DNA of 64,000 nt, taken from the NCBI RefSeq assembly GCF_034702125.1, contig NC_085868.1, positions 47,104,778 through 47,168,777 on the forward strand, written 5' to 3'. The notes under the pieces were generated by a model. It did not search any database and had not been told where the DNA came from. It saw nothing but the letters and a program-made list of their open reading frames with translations. Shown piece after piece: positions 12,801 through 26,300 of the stretch (position 1 is the first letter of the stretch; each line of letters begins with the position of its first letter). The DNA comes from Engraulis encrasicolus (Eukaryota; Chordata; Actinopteri; Clupeiformes; Engraulidae). The translations under genes and the position numbers were made by a program.

Positions 12801-15800
12801 GTTCAAGGCCCGACCGAACCACGGCTGAAGTGCTCTTGAGCAAGGCACCTAACCCCCACACTGCTCCCCGGGCGCCGCTCAGCAGGCAGCCCACTGCTAC
12901 GCACTAGTGTGTCTACTACGGACTAGTGTGTGCACTTCAATGGGATTCACTAGTCCAAATGGCATAAAGTGCAGTCCCCTAGGAGACCAAAATTGGCTTC
13001 GTTACGTTACTTTTCAACCATATGTAGTATACGTATGATGTATGGTCTTTTTCTGTTTCAGTGCCAGTTGTGTGATAAAGCCTTCATGAACGCCACGTTT
13101 CTACACAGCCACATGCAGCGCCGACATCATGAGGACTATGACATCAGTGAGTCACCTTCAGCATGCTCTCACACATCACACACCCAGTGGTGTAGTCTAC
13201 GCAGAACGCGGGTATACGGAGTATACCCACTTCTACATTTCAGGGATTTCAGTATACCCACTTGAAAGTGATTGATCCATTGTTTTGAATAGCACAAATA
13301 TATACAGTATACCCACTTCAAAAAATGCTCAAATATACAGTATACCCACCATAAAAAAGTAGACTACACCACTGGGACACACCCCCCACTTCAGAGGTGT
13401 ATGAAGTAGAAGTAAAATTAACTTGCTCTTACCACCATTGTAATTACAACACTAGTACATGCCCTTATATAGTATATACGCCTGTTATTCCACTGTACCT
13501 ACCTAATGAGGTAGGTGTACACTGTTATATACACCTCTGCCCCACTTTGTAGAGCAGTGTTTCTCAACAGGGGTGCTGGGGCACCCTGGGGTACCGCGGC
13601 CCCCCCTCAGGGGTGCCGCGTAAACATGGCTGATAAATAAATTATGTAATATAATACATATTTGTCTAAATTGATAAGTTAATGCTAGTCAGTGGAATCT
13701 TTCAACTTCAAACGTAGGTCGTGTGACGTCTCCAAATGTGTTACTTTTCTAAGTTTGTGTGGTATCGGATGCGATGCCATATTATGGCTTGTTGGTTTGG
13801 GGTGCCTCGAAATTTTTTATGAATTGAAAGGGTGCCTCGCCTAAAAAACAGGTTGAGAAACACTGTTGTAGAGGACCGAATGAACACTGCAGAATGTGCA
13901 CATCAGATCCACACAGTTGTTGCTCACTTCTTTTCATACAGTGGGTATGGCGGCGGTCACAGACAGCATCTTCAGTCTGACCTGTCAGTGTTCCCAACCA
14001 CCTCCAGAGCATCATCTCTCTCACCCCCTTAGATTGCCTTCTTTCCTACCATAATTACAGGATACAATTACAATAAGCCATGAAACACAATGAAAATCTC
14101 TTCCCAGGGCTCCAGACTAACTTTTTGCACTGGTTGCACTGGTGCGCCTAAAAAATTTTTTTTAGGTGCACCAGCACAAAATTTAGGTGCACCCAAATGT
14201 TTTCACCACCCCATACACACACGCACCTCAGCTTTAAAAAATAATAATAAAAAATAACAATAGCAATAATAATAGCAAGAATAATAATAATAATATTTAT
14301 TATTATTATTATTCTATTATTGTTGCTATATTTTAAAAGACCTGGAGCCTTTCATGTGCTATAGGCTAGTCTTCCAAATGTGCTCCTTATAAAAGACATG
14401 ACAGTAGGCTACCTAACTAACACATCTTGGCTACCAGCAGTTTGGCTGGTAGAAAAGACCAAATTAGTAGCCTTTTAGTGAGTATGTGTTTGACTAGTAA
14501 GATCAACATACCAGCCTTTTCTGCAATAAGGCTACGCACACGGCACAAGCACAGAGTTACAATATGAAGATAGATATATGGATAGATGGATGTATAGATT
14601 TTTTTTTAACAAACCCTGCTAAAAATGTCATGCTTTTTAAAATCATTAGACACAAATAGCCTAGCCTATGTTTACAGTGGAATCTGAGGTGAATTGGGTT
14701 TTGTCTATTTCCCCGTTTTTGAGCGCTCTCCCTCTGCATAATGATTGTGGTATCTTAGCAAGCGCTACGAACAGACACGACAGCACTAGTGCGCTTGCTC
14801 GCTCACTCTCTCTCTCCCTCTCTCGTGCTGTCTCGAGATGCATGAACGATGCCTTGCCGACTGATAGGCCGTATGTAGCCTGCCCTAGTCGCTATCAAAA
14901 AACTGTCACAGAAGTCCCGACAGACTAGCGCGTCACCTGTTGTTTGGCCAGCTCTGCACGCGGCTGAAACGGGCAATTATCCGCACCCGTTTGCTTTTTT
15001 GTGTGGCAATGTTTATATCCGCTCAAGCCATTTAGTTTTTCCCCGTGATTGTGACTCTCTGGTGTTTAAAATATCCTCAAGTCATTTTGCTGTTTTTACC
15101 GTGATTGTAACTCTCTCGTCCGTTGTAAAACTCGCCTGGTTGAGAACACAAAACTCGCTGGCACATGTGAACTCGGATAGTTGAGCGAAGTCGAACATTC
15201 TATTCTGAAACGTCGGGCTGCCTGTGAACGAGGAAGGGGGAGAAAGCTACCGGTAGTTCAGCGGAGTTGAAGGAATGACCGCATCGACAAGTTTTATTGT
15301 GTGATGATGGGCCACTACTGTAGAATGACTATTAATTTTATGTCCATTAAAACGGTTGTTTGGTAATTGATTTTGTTCTACTGATGGCTGGTCGCACCGG
15401 TGCACCTAAATATTTTTTAGGCGCACCATTGAAAAAAATGGGCGCATATGCGACCAAATTGGTCGCACTCTGGAGCCCTCTTCCTGTTCTGTGATTAACT
15501 TATAGCTTTTTGGATTGGGATATGAAAAGTTTGCTCAAGGCACTCCATTATTACTTGCTGGACATACTAGCATGGCCACCTTTGCTGTTTGCATTCATTA
15601 GGTGCTTATCGCATCCTCATGGGTGCCATTTCCTGATTTGGTATGATTCAAAAAAAGTAAAATGTAAAAGCAAATGTAAAAGTAGATGTATAATATGACA
15701 AATGTTTCTCCTCAGAACTACTGTCGGAAGCTCAGAAGAAGGTGCAGTCTGTGCGTTTCCAGGAGGAGATTGAGAAGCTGAAGGAGCAGCTGTCACTGAC

Positions 15801-18800
15801 GCGATCTCAGCTGGAGACCCAACAGCAGCAGCAAGCCTGTATGGCCAGGAGCAGCCAGGTTAATATGGTGGCCTTTTATTATTCACAGTCCAATCGACAT
15901 GCACTGTATACACAACATAGAACTTGGCTTGATGATTTATGAAAACGATTTTCCCAGAAGTGACAGTACGTGGTATGTATCTACTGCATCTATGGTTTCA
16001 CCTGGACTGTCGATTGGAGCAAAGCGTATACCGCAAATGGCAAATTTTTAAATTACAACCCCAAAGCAGCACGTTATTTATCTAATGTTAGGGACACTGT
16101 GCAGGGAATGGTCAAAAAAGGTACTGCACATATGCTGCTCATTGAAACTGGGTTGCCTATTGCCAAATTTTATCTTTTCATGAAAGTTTACAAAGTAATA
16201 AACTACTATTTTCTAGTATGGCCCAAGTACCGTCAATTTTACAGCTAAAAATGGCTATTTCTGGAAATTCAAAATGGCGGACCATGGAGAAGATCCCCCT
16301 TTTCATGTATGAAAAGTGCAATTTTTCCAGTCATAATGAACACTTTGAATTTGATGGTGGTGGTAAATATTCATGAGAAAGGTAACATTAGTGAATGGGT
16401 AGCATGGATTCTGGAAATAATAAACAAAAAAATCCTGCACAGTGTCCCTTTAAGCTTGAAAGTTTTGAAAAATATAGCATTTGTGTATTTACTCACAATT
16501 GACCAAGTGTCCCAACAATGTATGAATCCAAATACAAATGTTGACTCAAATACCAAATATCTCTCTGTTTTTATTTGTTTTGCAGGAGCCGGATCTGAGT
16601 GAAAGGCAGGAGGAGCTGAAGCGTGAGCTGGAGAGGTGGAGGGTGGAGGAGAGGGTGGCCATGAGCAGACAGATAGAGGAGATCAAGGAGAGCTGCCAGC
16701 GAGACGTCAACTCACTCTACCACAAGAACTCCATGTTGGAGAAGGTGACTGTTTCCATTGTTATAATGATACAGGTCTGAAAGTTAGAGTATTTGTCAAG
16801 TGTTTTTTTTTTTGTGCTCATCCCACACTTAATTTACGTTTTTTCATCACCAGCCAATACGGCTAGTAAATGTTCGTTATTTATTTTCGGGGCCTTTGGA
16901 AGGTTTCTACCCTTGGTCGTCAAACTTTGCGTGACCCTCCCCTAGCGAGCTTTAAAGCTTTGATGATTGTCCCGTGATGCTGTCAAAAAAATAGCATGAA
17001 TGTCGACTAATGAGCGTCCTCGCTTAACATCACACAATAGAGTAGAACTCTCTTAACATGCTACTGAAAATGCATCCATTTTTATATTTCGTTTTCTGAT
17101 GTCCTGTTGCATTAAAAAACGATGGATAATGGTTGAAACACGAGAATTATCACAGCAATTCCACAATTTTGACTGAACACTAACCTGAGATATGCACTTA
17201 AAGTGGTAGTTTGCTATTTTAGACATTAAGCCCTGTTTGTGTGACTTCTGGGGTGAAGTAGAGATGTTCTCATCACAATTTTGACATTTGGTGCTGAACT
17301 GAGCATTTGGGTATCCAAGACTGCAGCCCCCCCACCTTACATTGACTCCAATAGAGCACTCAAGCAATCGATTATAAAATGGCATTCAACTTTTGTTTTA
17401 GAAGACATGGAACTCACCGTGTGGTCAGTGGTAGACAGCGATAAATTGACCCGAAAATTGCAGCAAAATATGCCTTCTAACTGTTGTTTAGCATTTGGCG
17501 GACCTATTTTTCCCCAGACGCCGTTGAATAGTAGTAGACATCCAGCCAGTAGGTAGCGATAGTGTGTTGTTTATGTAGACATCAAGGAGCGAGGTAGAAC
17601 GGCTATCTTTGAGCGGGACTGGCTACAAAAACTACAGCTTGCATACAAACCATAGATAGTTACGGAAACAAACGCACCCCCATTTCCGGTCGCGCGGAGT
17701 AATACTAGTCAAACCAATACAATCAATGAAGACGGACAATAATGAATATATCTTCTCTGGAAGCGTATTTCGCGGTGATTTTCGAGCCAACGTATCGCTG
17801 CCCACCTCTGACCACTCGGTGAGTTTCATGTCTCTGCAAACGAAAGTTTAATGCCATTTTATGATCGATTGCTTGAGTGCTTCATTGGAGTCAATGTAAA
17901 GGTGGGGGGGGCTGCCGTCTTGAATACCCAGATGCTCCGTTCAGCACCAAATGTCAAAATTGAGATGAGAACATCTTTACTTCACCCCAGAAGTCACACA
18001 AACAGGGCTTAATGTCTAAAATAGCGAACTACCACTTTAAACCTGTTTTAATACTGAGCCAGGTTCTTGGAACACCTTCCTGAGCCTGGTGTTCGCCATA
18101 GTGACATAAACAAACATTCTCTCCCACTTTCAGGAACTGATGAAAGTGCAGGAGACCAATCGTGTTCTGGTGGCCAAGATGGAAGAGGAGCAGGACTCTT
18201 GGAAGAAGAGGACCCCAGAGCCCGGCCCGAGTGATGGGGACAATCACAAGCATCATGCTGAGGAGACCAGGCACCAGCAGGAGATCCTCAGGCTGGAGCA
18301 TCTGCTACAGGCCCAGGTCTGCAGTATGACATCATCATGGTGGTCACATTGGCACTTAAAAAATGCCTTGAAGATAGAGTATGTCATTTTAGTTGTTTAC
18401 TTTCAAGAGGTATGCCGCCCATTCACAAGTTTGATATTTTCATGAATATTTAGTAAGTAATAAAGTAGTATTTAGTGGTCTGACCAAAGGTCTTGCAGCC
18501 AGGAGATGTTAAAGTGGTGGTTCGGTATTTTAGACATTAAGCCCTGGTTGTGCGACTTCTGGGGTGAAGTAGAGATGCTCTCATCACAATTTCGAAATTT
18601 GGTGCTGAACGGAGCATTTGGGTATTCAAGGAGCAAGCAGGAGCAAGCAGTCATCCCATCACTTTTCAAAGCTGCTACCATCATACCCGTGCCGAAGAAA
18701 TCATCACCATCATGCTTCAATGACTACCGTCCTGTAGCACTGACGCCCATAATCATGAAGTGCTTCGAACGGCTAGTCCTGTCACACATCAAAGCCACCC

Positions 18801-20027
18801 TACCCCCCACCCTGGACCCCTACCAGTTCGCATACCTAGCCAAGCGATCCACGGAGGATGCAATCTGCTCTGCCCTCCATCCAGCCCTCATCCACTTGGA
18901 CAATAAAGACTCATATGTGAGAATGCTGTTCATTGACTTCAGTTCAGCATTCAATACCATAATACCACAACAACTCATCAGAAAACTGGACAAACTAGGT
19001 TTCAGCACCTCCCTCTGCAACTGGCTGCTGGACTTCCTGATGCAGAGACCACAAGCAGTACGGGTAGGGAATAACACCTCAAGCACCCTGACCCTGAGCA
19101 CGGGGGCTCCGCAAGGTTGTGTTCTCAGCCCCCTGCTGTTCACGCTGCTGACACATGACTGCACAACAACCCACAGCACTAACCATCTAGTGAAGTTTGC
19201 GGATGATACAACACTGGTGGGCCTCATCACTAAGGGCGATGAGACCCACTACAGAGAAGAAGTAGACCTGCTGGCCAGATGGTGCAAAGACAACAACCTC
19301 CTGCTGAATGTCAACAAGACCAAGGAGATTGTTGTCAACTTTCAGAGGGTCCAAAAACAACTGCCACCACTGACCATCGACGGTGATGCTGTGGAGAGAG
19401 TGAGCAACACCAAGTTCCTTGGAGTGCACATCAGCTACGACCTCTCTTGGACCACCAACACTACATCACTGGCGAAGAAGGCCCATCAGCGTCTCTACTT
19501 CTTGCGCAAACTAAAGAAGGCAAGTGCTACACCCTCCATCATGACAACATTCTACAGAGGAACCATAGAGAGCGTCGTGTCCAGCTGCATCACAGTGTGG
19601 GGAGGAAGCTGCACGGAGAAAAACAGGAAGACACTCCAGCGTGTTGTGAACACAGCGAAGAAGATCATTGGAGTACCACTCCCCTCCCTGCAGGACATTT
19701 ACACCGCACGCCTCACCCGAAAAGCACTGATGATCATCAAAGACACAAGCCACCCTGGACACAAACTGTTCAGCCTCCTGCCCTCTGGAAAGAGGTACAG
19801 GCGCCTCCGTTCCCGTACCACCAGGCTTGCAAGCAGCACGATGCATCAAGCAATCAAGATACTGAACACTCAACCCACTCTCCCTTCACTGTCAGCCTCT
19901 AGCCAGCCAGGCCACTGACAACGCTCCCCCCCTCATCCCCACCACCATATCTGCGACTGAACATTCCACCTGCACTACTACATCTGTGACTGAACTTTCA
20001 ACCTGCACTAACTCAAAACATACACAT

Positions 20028-20105
<78 letters not shown>

Positions 20106-20242
20106 GCACACTGCACTTTCTGCACTAAACCCAAACATACACACACTGACACACAACTCATACTCACACACATACACACACACACACACACACATACACA
20201 GGTACACACACACAGACGCACACCGCACTTTCTACCTGCACT

Positions 20243-20301
<59 letters not shown>

Positions 20302-23300
20302 CGCACACAAAACACATACAAACACACACACACACACACATACTGCTGCTGGTGTATTTAATAAAACCTTTTTTAATTATTTATTTTCTTCAAATGCTAC
20401 TATTACTATGTCAGAACGCTATAAAGGACTTTTAGAAAAAGCACAACAAAATACCTCCTCTTAATGTATGTTCTCTACAAGTCTTCTGTTGTCCAGTCTT
20501 GCACTTTAAATGTCTGTATGAGCAATGTCTACGTCCATACTGTCTATGTCCATGTATGAGTACTGTCTATGTCTATACTGTCTATGTCCTTACCTAGATT
20601 AGTCTATGTCTGCATGGGAGAGCAAGAAACGCAATTTCAAATTCTTTGTATGACCAGTGCATGTAAAGAAATTGACAATAAACTTGACTTGACTTGACTT
20701 GAAGTCTGCAGCCCCCCAACCTTTACATTGACTCCAATGGAGCACTCAAGCAATCGATCATAAAATGGCATTAAACTTCCGTTCGAAAAGACCTGGAACT
20801 CACAGTGGTAGACAGTGATAAATTGACCCGAAAATTGCCTTCTAACTGTTGTTTAGCATTTGGAGGACCTATTTTTTCCCCAGACGCCGTTGTTTGTGTA
20901 GATATCAAGGAGTGAGGTAGAACGGCTATCTTTGAGCGGGACTGGCTATAAAAACTACAGCTTGCATACAAACCATAGATAGTAACGTAAACAAACACAC
21001 CCCCATTTCCGGTCGCGCGGAGTAATACTAGTCAAACCAATACAATCAATGAAGACGGACAATAATGATAATATATCTTCTCTGGAAGCGTATTTCGCTG
21101 TGATTTTCAAGCCAACATATAGCTGCCCACCTCTGACCACTCGGTGAGTTTTATGTCTCCACAAACGAAGGTTTAATGCCATTTTATGATCGATTGCTTG
21201 AGTGCTCTATTTGAGTCAATGTAAAGGTGGGGGGGCTGCAGTCTTGAATACCCAAATGCTCCGTTCAGCACCAAATGTCAAAATTGTGATGAGAACATCT
21301 CTACTTCACCCCAGAAGTCACACAAACAGGGCTTTATGTCTAAAATAGCAAACCACCACTTTAAAGAATTCAAAACGACATGGAGAATTTACGTTCATGG
21401 AGAAGATCGACTTTTTCTTGTTAAAAAATGATGGTTGTGGTGAATATACATTAAATGGGCAGCCTAAATTCCGGAAATAAACTACTAAAAAGATTACATA
21501 CTCTAGCCCTCTTAGTTTTTATCAGAATGGCAATGACCAAGTCATAATGTAGTAATAAAGAGTTTGTGTAGTGTCGTGCTGAAGCTGTCTTACTTGTTAG
21601 TATAAAGAGCAATCATGAATAAACATACCTGTGCATTATTATATCATCATTATTGTACATTATTGCACACATACTCTGTTATACACATTCATATTATGCA
21701 TCTTGCACAATCATATCTTGTGATTTGTCAATTGTGCGTTTTATAAATGGCTTTTTGATATTTTATTTTTTTTCCAGGAAGAGAAATGGACAGCCAAATT
21801 GCTTAAAGTCCAGAAGGAAAACGATACGGTGAAGAAACAGGTAAAACATACGCGAAATAAAAACAAGCTTAAAAAAAAAACTCAGACCTTGACGCAGATA
21901 AAAGATTGAATGCCTTTTACTTGTCATATGTACTCTATTATGCAAAGGAATCAATATTGGACAATATTTGACCAATTCTTGCTTTACATATGTAGATAAA
22001 CGAGTCGGTTTCTTTGTTTGTGTCATGTCTAATTCGTATTGTCTCTTGTATGTCTCCACAGCTGAGGGAGGACCTGCAGCACTTACAGCAGAAATCGTCC
22101 CGTGAGCAAACCCAGCCGCACAGACAGACGGAACAGACGGTGAAGGAGGGAAACGGCCTTCACTATCAGCTGCCGCAGGTCAGACAACAGTGGCCCAGTC
22201 ACAGGAAGCAGAGCGCTTGTTCAGGATATCCTGCAGTGCTTTTATCAGCTACTGGTCCTTTCGGTCCTTTGGAGATGAACCATTAGGCAGGCCGCGCCCT
22301 CCGAGTGACGCAACACCTTCAGCGTTGCTTCTAGTCAGGCCAGGAGCAATAGAAATATAGTTTCTGACCCCCGGAAAAATCGGGAACTCCTCCCACTTTG
22401 TCGGGAAGCAAACAACCAGTAGCAAACTAAGGGAGGCGGATCAACCATGATGTTTAGGAAATGTTAATCGATATGCTCTTGGTCAGACCAAGTCTCAGAA
22501 GAGATTTGGAAGTCGAAGATAATCAGGTTAATGAACCATAACCATACCTTAACATTTGGGCTGATTATATTGAAAATCGGAGGAATTTTGGTTCTTGTTT
22601 ACATAATGTTTGCCACAAAAAACAAATCAGCCAAACCAATTGCATACATTTTTCGTTTCTATTTTTGAATGCCATCGTATTTTGTATTTATGTGCTACTT
22701 TCAAGTTCTTTTACCGACGTTGGCTAAGACTTCGGACAAAAAGTTGAACGGACAGAGATTTATGTTGTGCTTTTTTCTTCTCAGACGAACCTGGTGTCTT
22801 CAAAACCATCTACAGTTGTCAAGGAGTCTCCAGGTATGTACACTTTTCTGTGGGTAATTAGTGCCTTGCTTTGTTAACATATTGTCTGTGTTCTGAATTC
22901 GCAGCATTATCTTGTCAGAAACTTCACAGCTCTTCTCTTTCTCAAAACAGCCCCTATCCCAGAACCCAAGGCCAAACCAGTCGTGCATGGTAAGTGAATC
23001 AAAAAAGGATAGTTAAAATAGTTTGAATGTCGTATACATTTTGACAATTTATGCTGATTCCATCTACAAGTTAATGCATTCACCAAATATGTTTGCAAAA
23101 AAGAGAGATAACAAACACCTGACATTGACTGAACAAGCATTAAAAGTGCATCAGAAATGTCTGGTATAAAATAGCACATAGCAGCCGTGTCAGCCGAATA
23201 TTAGACCGATCGTGTCATGCTCCGCTGACAGTGTGGAGTGCTCACGTTAAATGCCTTGCTGTTGTTCCACCTCCCTTTGGAGCAGACCCCCCTCACCTGC

Positions 23301-26300
23301 TCAATAAACTGGAGCCCATAGTGGAACTCTCTGAGGAGGACAAAGGTAAACGCCCCGGGTCTCTGTGGCATGCTGTAGACTGATTGCATGCTCTCATGGA
23401 CTAGCCTGTATGGCTGATGTTGTAGTCATCATCATATTCGTCGTCTTATTATCGACCGAAATACTCTGCGGTAGGCTTTGATTTGATTGACAGCCAAGTC
23501 GGCCTATGGACATCATGCATGTTGTCTGGCATGAAGAATCTCCACTCATGATTCCATAGAACCAGTTGCAACTTCTCGATCTTCTTCTCCATCTGTGTTT
23601 CTATGGTCTCTGTTCTGAGAATAGGCCCATGAGTGGTACCCATTGTAAACATCACTATAAAGGTTTCCTTTTCATTTGGTAGTACCATCCCATCCGCCTT
23701 CATATGTGGGACTCACCATCTTACCATCCCACCCTTGATGTGGGAGACTGTCTGTTTCTCACCATGTTATGAAAGTTGAAGGTGTGTAGTGTATTTGTGT
23801 AGTGATAGTGATGTATGTGTAGTGATGTATGTGTTATTTTTTTATTTTATCTCACAGACTCCTCAAGTATATCAGAGAAGAGGCCGTTGGTGGTGCGTGA
23901 GGTCCAGGAGAGGGTGAAGGCGTTCCTGAAGAACCCAGGAGCTCGGAGGGAGGTGAGGGAGGTGGTGGAGCAGACACTGGCGGACCAGCTGCACTCTCTG
24001 GGTGTCAGACCGGTAAGTGTTGATACGCCTTTGTTATGGTTAATAAATGAAGAGTTTATTTGCAAAACGGTGTATCCACCATTTTTGACTTTTGCATTTT
24101 ATTACAGAAAATAGCTGCTCAGGTGGCCTATCACCTATGTGTGAATTCTTGCCATTCAAATATTATATACTTTTCAACCTATACAAAATGCATTTTGCAA
24201 TGCAAAGCAATGGACTGCCCAATACAAATATTTCCCAACATTCTAAAAAATGGAGATACACCGTTTTGGAAATAAACTCAAACACTGGACAGGCAAACAC
24301 TGGAAGAGGGTTACACGCTATTTTTGCCTTCTTAACTTTAGTCTCTAGTTATGTCATTTAAGAAATAATTTCTCAACATTTGGGTAGATGACGTGACGTG
24401 TAAATTTTGCTGTCGCAGGCTCTTAAAATTAAGTAAATTCATGCTTTCAAAATTGTCAATGCTTTAAATGATTAAACTAATGTCGTTGTTGTGAAAAAGT
24501 AATGTGTAATAAATCCAGAGCTTAAATAAGTATACTTAATTTTGAGTCAAATGTCACATTTGTCCTTTGGTGTGACTGAGGCAAGCCTGGTTCTCCATAT
24601 TAAAACATTTTTAAATAAATAATCAAAGCTCAGTCATTTGTCTAAACAACCCTGGCATGTTTTTCAAGGTGTCTATTTTAGCAAGTGGCAATGCTTAATT
24701 TTTTCCTGTTTTTCTGAGACCGTATGGACTTATGAAACTTTGTCGCAGAAAACAATGTCCTGTGGTGTGACATCATATTTTTGGTTAATTCTGTGGATAA
24801 ATATCTATTGTTGAAGCTCCAGCGGTACATACATTGTGACTTCAGACCCTTAAGAAGCCAATGGCAAGGGTGGATTTTAGATTTTTCTCTCAGAGTTCTT
24901 CAGTCAATCAATTATGTTTTGCTACCACAAGATGTATTAGTTTTGTAGTCCTTTGTTGTGACAGCCATAAAATACATTTTGACAATAGTGTATATTTTTC
25001 ATATTTTTTTCTTATGTAGATGTATGAAAATGAATCTTACTAAAGGTGAAATTGTATTTCAGTTGGCAACGACATGGCTTTAAATTAACTCAAAAGCTCA
25101 AAAGTCCTATGGTGTGATGGTAAAAGTCCTATGGTGTGATGGTAAAAGTCCTATGGTGTGACACTTTGGAGTATCACACCAAAGGACAAACAGGTCACAC
25201 CAATGGACTAGATATTTGAGAAATAGCTTTTAAAACAACTGGTAGTACATATTTGTTTTGTTTTGTTGTTTGACTAGATAAATATTGTGTATTCAAATTA
25301 CTTATTCCTTTATTGGCCTTTGGAATTTATACTTTGATGCATTGTTGATGAATATTTGCTGTTGATTTTAGGTACTGTCAAATGATATAAAATGTCATTA
25401 ATGGTGCTTTGAAACCATATAATATAATGGTAACAGTGAAGGAAAGATCAGTGAGAGAGCAGATAGAGGAGTATAGATGAATAAAGTATGCTCTGGAGAG
25501 CTCAATATACAGCATAAATGTGCTGTCCAGCTTGAGATACCAAACAGGCACTGGTCACTGCACACTACAGGTTCAATGGTCTGACAGTCATAGCATACCT
25601 ACAAAAGTGTGATGGTCATGCCAAGGTCACACTTCAGTATGAGTCTTATGAGGTCTGCAGGTTACATTTAATGACCGCATGGCTGTGATTAAGAGTTACA
25701 ATAGGCTGATAATCGACGATTCAAAGACTTATAAGTGTAAAGTGTAGGTCCATATTGACTACAATTATATTATGATCAAAAGACAAAATAATCATGTTGA
25801 TATATTTGTTTCTGGCCCAGTTTTGCTTTTCTGTCCTTTAGCGTGACATGAATGTCCTACGGTGTGACATGTTTTAAACGCTCAAATATTTGTTTGAGCT
25901 AAACAATATGTTTGATAAACACTGAATATTGCATAAGGGAAGAACAAATTATCGTCCCTGAAAAGTTAGTATAAATTCGGACAATTTTGAACATTTAAAA
26001 GAAAGATATCCCTGTTTTTCCTCAAAGGTTTCTAATAATCTCACATCTAATGGGAAAAAAATACTTAAATGGTAATTTCTCATTAAATTAAGACTTAAAA
26101 AAATTGCAATAAATATGAAGAGTGTAACAATGTTCATAAAACTCCATCAAGCCATTTCTACATTACTTAATATATTTATTTCTTAACGTCACACCAAAGG
26201 ACATATTTCAGCAAATTGCTTTATCAACGTAAATAAATAATCAATGAATAGACCAACATTGTGACCACTTGGATTTTTTGAAAGATTAATTGCTGCACTA

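Larger units (their letters stand above)
18509..21364. mobile_element. TTAA-flanked element, copy 2, split by a LINE
   Basis: The left piece is 18509-18630 and the right piece 20702-21364; both align with 17198-18040. The break falls inside the sequence GTATTCAAG/ACTGCAGCCC of copy 1. A LINE occupies the gap, so the order of events is clear: the element first, the LINE later. It lies in dzip1 intron 6. Confidence 0.85.

Noticed and set aside
12764..12831. Possible tRNA gene
   Set aside because: A- and B-box-like words are present, but the sequence continues directly into a SINE body and I cannot fold a standard cloverleaf.
19892..20435. Long frames of Cys-Val, His-Thr or Val-Cys repeats (also at 51-236, 6358-6708, 41443-41726, 46173-46539, 47541-47844, 56930-57146)
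   Set aside because: They are translations of CA/TG microsatellites, open in several frames on both strands, with no start context or conserved domain.
24561..26203. CRISPR-like repeat array
   Set aside because: Motif spacing is irregular, copies occur in both orientations, and the context is a vertebrate intron.
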